From Clostridia bacterium (GTDB lineage Bacteria; Bacillota; Clostridia; Christensenellales; Aristaeellaceae): a DNA stretch of 58,097 bases. This document shows positions 53,119 to 58,097 of the stretch, one piece after another. The translations under genes and the position numbers were made by a program. Each line of letters starts with the position of its first letter. Position 1 is the stretch's first letter. The notes under the pieces are model-generated. The model saw only the letters and a program-made list of their open reading frames with translations. It was not told the origin of the DNA and did not search any database. The stretch is from assembly GCA_017527065.1 (NCBI GenBank), contig JAFXQO010000068.1:1-58097 (forward strand). The letters are read 5' to 3'.

Positions 53119-54246
53119 ATGGCGAGGAAAAGACGGATACACCTTCTCATCCCGTTGGGCTGCCTTATCGCCGCCGTGGCGCTCGCCGGCCTGATGGGCA
53201 CGCCCCGACTCATCCAGTACGCCTTTCTCCCACGGGACGAGCTGACCGTGTATATCGAGAAAATGGAATCGTTTGACCGGGCGCTGGACGGCGCGGCGTC
53301 CGTGACCGCGCTGCACGGCGTGAAGGCGGACGTATCCCTCTCGGTCGGGGACGGCGCGGGCGAAAGCGGCGTGACGCTGTATATGGTCGGCGCGCGCTGG
53401 AACGAAGCCTATCCCCGGCCCATGATCGCGGGCGAGCCGCTGAGCCCCGCCTCCATCGCCGGGCGGGCGAAGGAAATCGTGCTGGACGAGCAGCTGGCGT
53501 TCCGCCTCTTCGGCGACGGCGATCCCCTGGGCCGCACCGTGCGCCTGGCCGGCCAGGATTTCGAGGTGGTCGGCGTGGCGAAGCACGCCCGACGTGTCGG
53601 CGAGACCGGCCCCTACGCCGCCTGGATCCCCCTTGGCAGCGACGCGGCCTCCGGTTGCGACCTGATGGTCGTCACGGCGGTGTCCGGCATCGACGGCGGC
53701 CTGATGACGCTGCTGGGCAACGCGGCGAAGGAGTCCTTCGGGCCGGGCGCGCTCTACGGCCTCCAAAAGGAGCGCATGCGCGCCACGATGATCCTGCGCC
53801 TGGTGGCGTTGGCGCTGGCGCTCCGGCTGCTGGGCGCGTGGATCGGCGTTTTGAGGCGCGCGGGAACCGCCTTCCTGTCGGAATACCGCGCGCGAATCAA
53901 GGCGGCGTACTTCTCGCGCGTGATCGGCTTCGCGCTCTCCCGCGCCGCCGTCATGCTGCTGGCCGCCGCTGGAACGCTGGCCGCCTGCTGGGCTCTCATG
54001 AATTTCTTCGTGGAGCCGGTGAAGGTGTTCGTCGAGTGGGTGCCGGAAGTGCTGGTATCCTTCGGCTCCATCCGCGGCCGCTTCTGGGAACTGACCGGCG
54101 CGGCCGCCGCCCCGGTGAGCTTCGTCACGGCGGAGATGGCGGAGCTGCGCTTTTGGGCGTTCCTGCTGCGCTGGGGCGTGATCTCGGCCCTGACCGGCGC
54201 GTTGGCCGCCGGCGTTTTCCCGAAGGAAAAACAAGCCGAACGGTAA
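53119..54246 (+). CDS. MacB periplasmic-core-domain permease-like protein
   Basis: A 375-residue membrane protein. After an N-terminal span (residues 8-27) the extracellular region contains the MacB_PCD signature: IVLDEQLAFRLFGDGDPLGR and TVRLAGQDFEVVGVAKH. Two or three further spans follow (about 235-250, 275-300, 345-368). FtsX/MacB permeases normally have four spans and a longer C-terminal part, so this is a compact or divergent version. Adaptor plus MacB-like permease would form an export pump, but no MacB ATPase is encoded. Last gene of the locus, directly after its adaptor. Confidence 0.78.
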   Translation: MARKRRIHLLIPLGCLIAAVALAGLMGTPRLIQYAFLPRDELTVYIEKMESFDRALDGAASVTALHGVKADVSLSVGDGAGESGVTLYMVGARWNEAYPRPMIAGEPLSPASIAGRAKEIVLDEQLAFRLFGDGDPLGRTVRLAGQDFEVVGVAKHARRVGETGPYAAWIPLGSDAASGCDLMVVTAVSGIDGGLMTLLGNAAKESFGPGALYGLQKERMRATMILRLVALALALRLLGAWIGVLRRAGTAFLSEYRARIKAAYFSRVIGFALSRAAVMLLAAAGTLAACWALMNFFVEPVKVFVEWVPEVLVSFGSIRGRFWELTGAAAAPVSFVTAEMAELRFWAFLLRWGVISALTGALAAGVFPKEKQAER

Positions 54247-54274
54247 ATTATTCGGAAAAAACGGCCGCGCGCCC

Positions 54275-54303
54275 TTGACGGAACCGGCCGCGACTGATAT
54301 AAT
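54275..54303 (+). promoter_or_regulatory. Sigma-A promoter of the T-box operon
   Basis: TTGACG (54275-54280), 17-nt spacer, consensus TATAAT (54298-54303), placing the transcript start near 54310 at the beginning of the leader. Confidence 0.85.
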
Positions 54304-54309
54304 GGCTTC

Positions 54310-54600
54310 CAACAGCATAGTGAAATGCGATGAAGGCATTAAGTCCCGCGCGGCGTCTCACAGAGAGCCGGTGTCTGGTGTAAACCGGCGGCAAGGCGCG
54401 AAGGCTGTCTGCTGCCCGAGCAGAATCCTGAACACTTCCCCGTCGGGAAGGTCAGTAGGGATCTCCGGCGGAGCTCCGTCACCAGGGCTCAGGGTTTGTT
54501 TGAACCTTACAAAGCGGCCGTGCGCGAGCGCGGCAATCCGGGTGGTACCGCGATTGAAGAATCGTCCCAGAAGCGAACGCTTCCGGGGCGTTTTTATTGA
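54310..54600 (+). promoter_or_regulatory. T-box riboswitch leader
   Basis: A tRNA-sensing leader that controls the downstream operon by antitermination. Stem I features are the GATGAAGG...AAGT segment (54329-54343), the distal AGAGAGCCGGTG and loop ending AAACCGG (54363-54388). The invariant T-box GGTGGTACCGCG is at 54541-54552. The terminator stem is 54563-54590, followed by five T residues, and a further hairpin (54435-54449) lies between. The specifier codon lies in AGAATCCTGAACACT (54422-54436) but cannot be fixed by eye: CUG (Leu) and AUC (Ile) are both possible. Confidence 0.93.
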
Positions 54601-54639
54601 CGGGCCGGCTGATTCACAGAAAGAAAAAGGAGAGTCACC

Positions 54640-56046
54640 ATGAAGACGATACGCATTTATGACGCGACGATGCGTCAGATGGCATCCGCGCAGAACAGCG
54701 CGCTGACCTTCCGGGAAAAGCTGGAGATCGTGCGCGCGCTGGACAAGCTGAAGATCGACACCATCGAGCTGCCCCGCATCGAGGACGCCAAGGCGGACAG
54801 CCTCCTGAACCGCACCGTGGCCTCGATGATCGCCACGGAGATTTCCGCCACGGTGGGCCTCGACGCCGGTTCCGTGAAGGAAGCCTGGGAGAGCATCCGC
54901 GCGGCAAAAAAGCCCGTGCTTCACGTGATGCTGCCGGTGTCCACCGTGCAGATGGAATATATCTGCCGCAAGAAGGCCCCGGCCATGCTGAAGCTGATCG
55001 AGGAACTGGTTTCGGCCTGCCGGTTCTATTGCGAGACGGTCGAGTTTTCCGCCCAGGATGCCACGCGCGCCGAGCCCGCCTTCCTGGCGCAGGCGGTTCA
55101 GGCGGCGATCGGGGCGGGCGCGAGCCGCGTCACCCTGTGCGACACGGCGGGCCTCATGACCCCGGTCGAATTCGGCGAATTCCTCAGAGGCGTTCAGGCC
55201 GCCGCGCCGGCGCTCAACGGCGTTCAGCTGAACGTGGAGTTCTCCAACGCCCTCAGCATGGCCTCGGCCTGCGCGGCGCAGGCGGCGGCGTGCGGCGCGG
55301 CGGGCGTCAAGACCACCGTGAGCCGGATGGACATCACCCCGCTGGAGGACTTCGCACAGTTCCTGAAAGCCCGCGGCGCCGACCTTGGCCTGGAGGCGGG
55401 CACGCGCTTCACCGAACTCACCCGCACCGTGCGCCAGCTGGAGTGGATGCTCAGCCCGAAGAAAGAAAACGCCGTCATCCAGACCGCGGACGCGGGCGCC
55501 ATGGCCAACATCTGCCTTGACGTCAACGACTCCATCGGCGAGGTCGTTAAAGTCGTGAACCAGCTGGGCTACGACCTTTCCGAGGAAGACAACGCGCGCG
55601 TTTATGAAGCGTTCAGGCGTGTGGCGGAGAAGAAGAACTTCGTCGGCACAAAGGAGCTGGAGGCCATCGTCGCCAGCAGCGCGCTGCAGGTGCCCTCCAC
55701 CTACCACCTGGACAGCTACGTCATCAACAGCGGCAACATCATCACCGCCACGGCCAACATATCCCTCGAAAAGGACGGCAAAAAGATGCGCGGCATGAGC
55801 GTCGGCGACGGCCCCATCGACGCCGCGTTCCTGGCCATCGAGCAGATCATCGGCCATCATTACGAGCTGGACGATTTCCAGATTCAGTCCATCACAGAGG
55901 GCCGCGAGGCCATGGGCAGCGCGCTGGTCAAGCTGCGCGCCGGCGGCCGCCTGTATTCCGGCAACGGCATTTCCACCGACATCATCGGCGCATCCATCCG
56001 CGCCTACATCAACGCTTTGAACAAGATCGTGTACGAGGAGGGCTGA
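54640..56046 (+). CDS. 2-isopropylmalate-synthase-like protein lacking metal ligands (LeuA allosteric domain retained)
   Basis: A 468-residue member of the LeuA/citramalate/homocitrate synthase family. The barrel (about 1-290) aligns through ELPRI, VEFSAQDATRAEP and CDTAGLMTPVEFGEFL, and the C-terminal LeuA regulatory dimer domain (about 345-468) is well kept. The active site is not: family TLRDGEQ is TMRQMAS here (metal-ligand Asp is Q13), and the HxH metal motif is V199 and F201 within LNVEFSNALSMA; the later NGxGERxGN loop is also lost. Canonical acetyl-CoA condensation is therefore unlikely. It is T-box controlled and followed by a TIM-barrel/acyl-CoA ligase gene. AAAGGAG precedes the ATG. 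Confidence 0.85.
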   Translation: MKTIRIYDATMRQMASAQNSALTFREKLEIVRALDKLKIDTIELPRIEDAKADSLLNRTVASMIATEISATVGLDAGSVKEAWESIRAAKKPVLHVMLPVSTVQMEYICRKKAPAMLKLIEELVSACRFYCETVEFSAQDATRAEPAFLAQAVQAAIGAGASRVTLCDTAGLMTPVEFGEFLRGVQAAAPALNGVQLNVEFSNALSMASACAAQAAACGAAGVKTTVSRMDITPLEDFAQFLKARGADLGLEAGTRFTELTRTVRQLEWMLSPKKENAVIQTADAGAMANICLDVNDSIGEVVKVVNQLGYDLSEEDNARVYEAFRRVAEKKNFVGTKELEAIVASSALQVPSTYHLDSYVINSGNIITATANISLEKDGKKMRGMSVGDGPIDAAFLAIEQIIGHHYELDDFQIQSITEGREAMGSALVKLRAGGRLYSGNGISTDIIGASIRAYINALNKIVYEEG

Positions 56047-56048
56047 CG

Positions 56049-58097
56049 GTGAAGCTGTCGTATTCCACTCTGAATTGGACGGACAGGACATGGCAGGCCC
56101 ACTGCGCCGCCGCCGCGGCCTGCGGCATGCAGGGCGTCGAGCTGGCAGGCGTCGGCGGGGCGGCGTTCCAGGGCAAGGACAGCCCGCTCAATCCCGAACT
56201 GTCCCTCGTCACCCGCCGCGGCCTCATCCGCCAGAACCTCTCGATCCCCTGCGTGGACACGGTGAGCGACTTCATGAGCGGCGACGCTTACGTGGAGCTG
56301 CGCCAGGCCATCGAGGCCGCGCAGAACCTGGGCGCGCCTTACGTGGGCCTGCACACGAGCTGCGCCGACGCGGACGCCGTGGCGGAGGCGCTCTCCGCCG
56401 TGCTCGACGCCCTGGAGGCGGACGGCTCCCTCGTACTGCTTCTTGAAACCCGCGGCGCGCTGGCCGATTCCGGCAAACTGCGCGACATCCTCAACTGCTT
56501 CGCGGACGACCGCCTGGCCGCGCTCTGGAACATGCACGAGACGTTCCAGGCGGCGGGCGAAGACCCGGAGACCACCATCACCAACCTGGGCGCTTATGTG
56601 AAGCACGTCCACCTCTCCGACTCCGTGAAGGAAAACGGCGGGCTGCGCCGCGAGCTGGTCGGCGAAGGCGAACTGCCCATCCACGAGCTGATGAACGCGC
56701 TGCGCTCGGTCAACTACGACGGCTTCGTGTCGCTGGAGTGGAATCCCGCCTGGATCGAGGACCTCGACGACATGGAGACCATTCTCACGCACTTTACAAG
56801 CGTCATGAGCGGCTATGAGACGCGCCGCAGCCGCCGGCGTTCCAGCCATCTCTACTCCAACAAGGCCGGAACAGGCAAATACGTGTGGAAGCAGAACGAG
56901 CTGATCACCAAGACCTTCTCCGAGGTGCTGGACACCATGGTGGAGGAATTCCCCGACCAACTGGCCATCCGCTGCACCACGCTGGATTACACTCGCACCT
57001 ACGCCCAGTTCCGCGACGACGTGGATGAATTCGCCCGGGCACTGATCGCGCTGGGCGTGCGCGCCGGCAGCAAGGTAACCATCTGGGCCACCAACGTGCC
57101 CCAGTGGTTCTTGACCTTCTGGGCCGCCACGAAGATCGGCGCGGTGCTCGTCACCATGAACACCGCCTATAAAATCCACGAGGCGGAATACCTGCTGCGC
57201 CAGTCCGACACGCACACGCTTGTCATGATCGAAGGCTATCGCGATTCCAACTACCGCCAGATCATCACGGAGCTCTGCCCCGAGTTGAAGGACAACCGGC
57301 CGGGACAGCCGCTGCACGCCCGCCGCCTGCCCTTCCTGCGCAACGTCATTTCCGTGGGCTTCCGCATGCCCGGCGCGCTGACCTGGGAGGAATCCCTCGA
57401 ATACGCCCAGAAGACGCCGCGGGAGGAGCTGAGCCGCATGGCGGCCGCCGTGGACGTAAACGACGTTTGCAACATGCAGTACACCTCCGGCACCACCGGC
57501 TTCCCGAAGGGCGTCATGCTGACCCACTACAACATCGTCAACGACGGCAAGTGCATCGGCGACGGCATGGACCTCTCCACCGCCGACCGCATGATGATCC
57601 AGGTGCCCATGTTCCATTGCTTCGGCATGGTGCTGGCCATGACCGCCACCATGACCCACGGCGGCACCATCCTGCCCCTGCCCTACTTCTCGCCCAAGTC
57701 CTCCCTGGCCTGCATCAACAACGAGCACATCACCGCCTTCCACGGCGTGCCCACCATGTTCATCGCCATGCTGTCCCACGAGGACTTCCCCAAGACCGAC
57801 TTCAGCCACATGCGCACCGGCATCATGGCCGGCAGCCCCTGCCCCATCGCCGTGATGCGCGACGTGGTCGAAAAGATGCACATGCCAGAGATCGTGATCG
57901 TGTACGGACAGACGGAGGCCTCGCCCGGCTGCACCATGAGCCGCACCACCGACCCGCTGGAGGTGCGCGTGACCACCGTGGGCAGCGCTTTCCCGGAGGT
58001 GGAGTGCAAGATCGTGGACCCGGAGACCTGGGAGGACCTGCCGGACAACGTGGACGGCGAGTTCGTGGCCCGGGGCTACAACGTGATGAAGGGCTAC
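56049..58097 (+). CDS. Fusion of a sugar-isomerase-like TIM barrel with an AMP-forming acyl-CoA synthetase (3' end outside window)
   Basis: An uninterrupted frame of 683 codons that runs off the right edge. Residues 1 to about 275 form a xylose-isomerase/AP-endonuclease-2-like TIM barrel with candidate metal ligands in LLLETRG, ALWNMHE, KHVHLSDS and SLEWNP. An Arg-rich linker (about 275-295) leads to an AMP-binding acyl-CoA synthetase from about 300, with the ATP-binding TSGTTGFPKG (from residue 479) and VYGQTEASPG (A5-type motif). It starts with GTG at 56049, 7 nt after GAGGAGG and 2 nt after the upstream stop, so the two genes are coupled. Substrates are unknown. Confidence 0.88.
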   Translation, partial: MKLSYSTLNWTDRTWQAHCAAAAACGMQGVELAGVGGAAFQGKDSPLNPELSLVTRRGLIRQNLSIPCVDTVSDFMSGDAYVELRQAIEAAQNLGAPYVGLHTSCADADAVAEALSAVLDALEADGSLVLLLETRGALADSGKLRDILNCFADDRLAALWNMHETFQAAGEDPETTITNLGAYVKHVHLSDSVKENGGLRRELVGEGELPIHELMNALRSVNYDGFVSLEWNPAWIEDLDDMETILTHFTSVMSGYETRRSRRRSSHLYSNKAGTGKYVWKQNELITKTFSEVLDTMVEEFPDQLAIRCTTLDYTRTYAQFRDDVDEFARALIALGVRAGSKVTIWATNVPQWFLTFWAATKIGAVLVTMNTAYKIHEAEYLLRQSDTHTLVMIEGYRDSNYRQIITELCPELKDNRPGQPLHARRLPFLRNVISVGFRMPGALTWEESLEYAQKTPREELSRMAAAVDVNDVCNMQYTSGTTGFPKGVMLTHYNIVNDGKCIGDGMDLSTADRMMIQVPMFHCFGMVLAMTATMTHGGTILPLPYFSPKSSLACINNEHITAFHGVPTMFIAMLSHEDFPKTDFSHMRTGIMAGSPCPIAVMRDVVEKMHMPEIVIVYGQTEASPGCTMSRTTDPLEVRVTTVGSAFPEVECKIVDPETWEDLPDNVDGEFVARGYNVMKGY

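Noticed and set aside
51889-54339. An 816-codon minus-strand frame opposite the adaptor and MacB-like genes
   Set aside because: No domain is recognisable and it is opposite two well-formed genes with clear families.
56004-57881. A 625-codon minus-strand frame opposite the TIM-barrel/ligase gene
   Set aside because: The plus-strand frame is open to the window edge and contains intact catalytic motifs; the antisense frame has none.

Overview
The window looks like chromosomal DNA from an anaerobic, spore-forming, high-GC member of the Clostridia (Bacillota). The evidence is strong AGGAGG-type ribosome binding sites, frequent GTG and TTG starts, sigma-A promoters with 17-nt spacers, a ytfI-gerW sporulation pair, an RsbU/STAS partner-switching module, a T-box leader, a sodium-pump decarboxylase cluster and a clostridial F-type ATP synthase operon. 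No rRNA, tRNA or CRISPR array was seen. No species can be named from the sequence alone.

Layout. 1-223: probable end of an IS element and a hairpin. 224-8502: pgi, then a divergent carbohydrate region with a DUF2804 protein and a Gfo/Idh/MocA oxidoreductase on the minus strand, and an SCP2-like protein, a GH51 arabinofuranosidase and a GH42-like hydrolase on the plus strand. 8618-15164: exported YdcF-like protein, GNAT acetyltransferase, exported HAD phosphatase, flavodoxin-fold reductase, then a dCache-HAMP-PP2C phosphatase, a STAS protein and a degenerate RsbW-like protein. 15299-19615 (minus): eda, xpt, an unknown protein and a DUF4838 protein, the last two sharing one uninterrupted frame. 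19772-20691: ytfI-like and gerW. 20913-26152: carboxyltransferase, gamma subunit, biotin carrier, beta subunit and 5S/OadA-type subunit. 26364-28819: a two-gene ABC exporter and a secreted protein.

28889-35524 (minus): atpIBEFHAGDC. Its c subunit carries two membrane glutamates (E31 and E64) and its epsilon subunit is short. Together with the decarboxylase cluster this suggests an energy economy built on sodium. 35742-37142: an FtsH-like protease without a membrane anchor. 37194-43787 (minus): a HAD phosphatase, lipoprotein barnase, barstar in frame with AsnA, Ogt, an EamA transporter, a TSCPD protein, a 2-hydroxyacid dehydrogenase and AlaX.

43999-54246 is the most unusual stretch. A secreted Pro-Glu repeat protein is followed by an HlyD-like adaptor, a very large solute-binding protein, two sugar-type ABC permeases, a second adaptor and a MacB-core permease-like protein, all co-oriented and without any ATPase. 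54275-58097 is a T-box-controlled operon. It encodes a 2-isopropylmalate-synthase-like protein that has lost its metal ligands, then a protein joining a xylose-isomerase-like TIM barrel to an acyl-CoA synthetase, which runs off the window edge. These two regions, the barnase/barstar-AsnA arrangement and the sodium transcarboxylase-like cluster are the best candidates for new biology.
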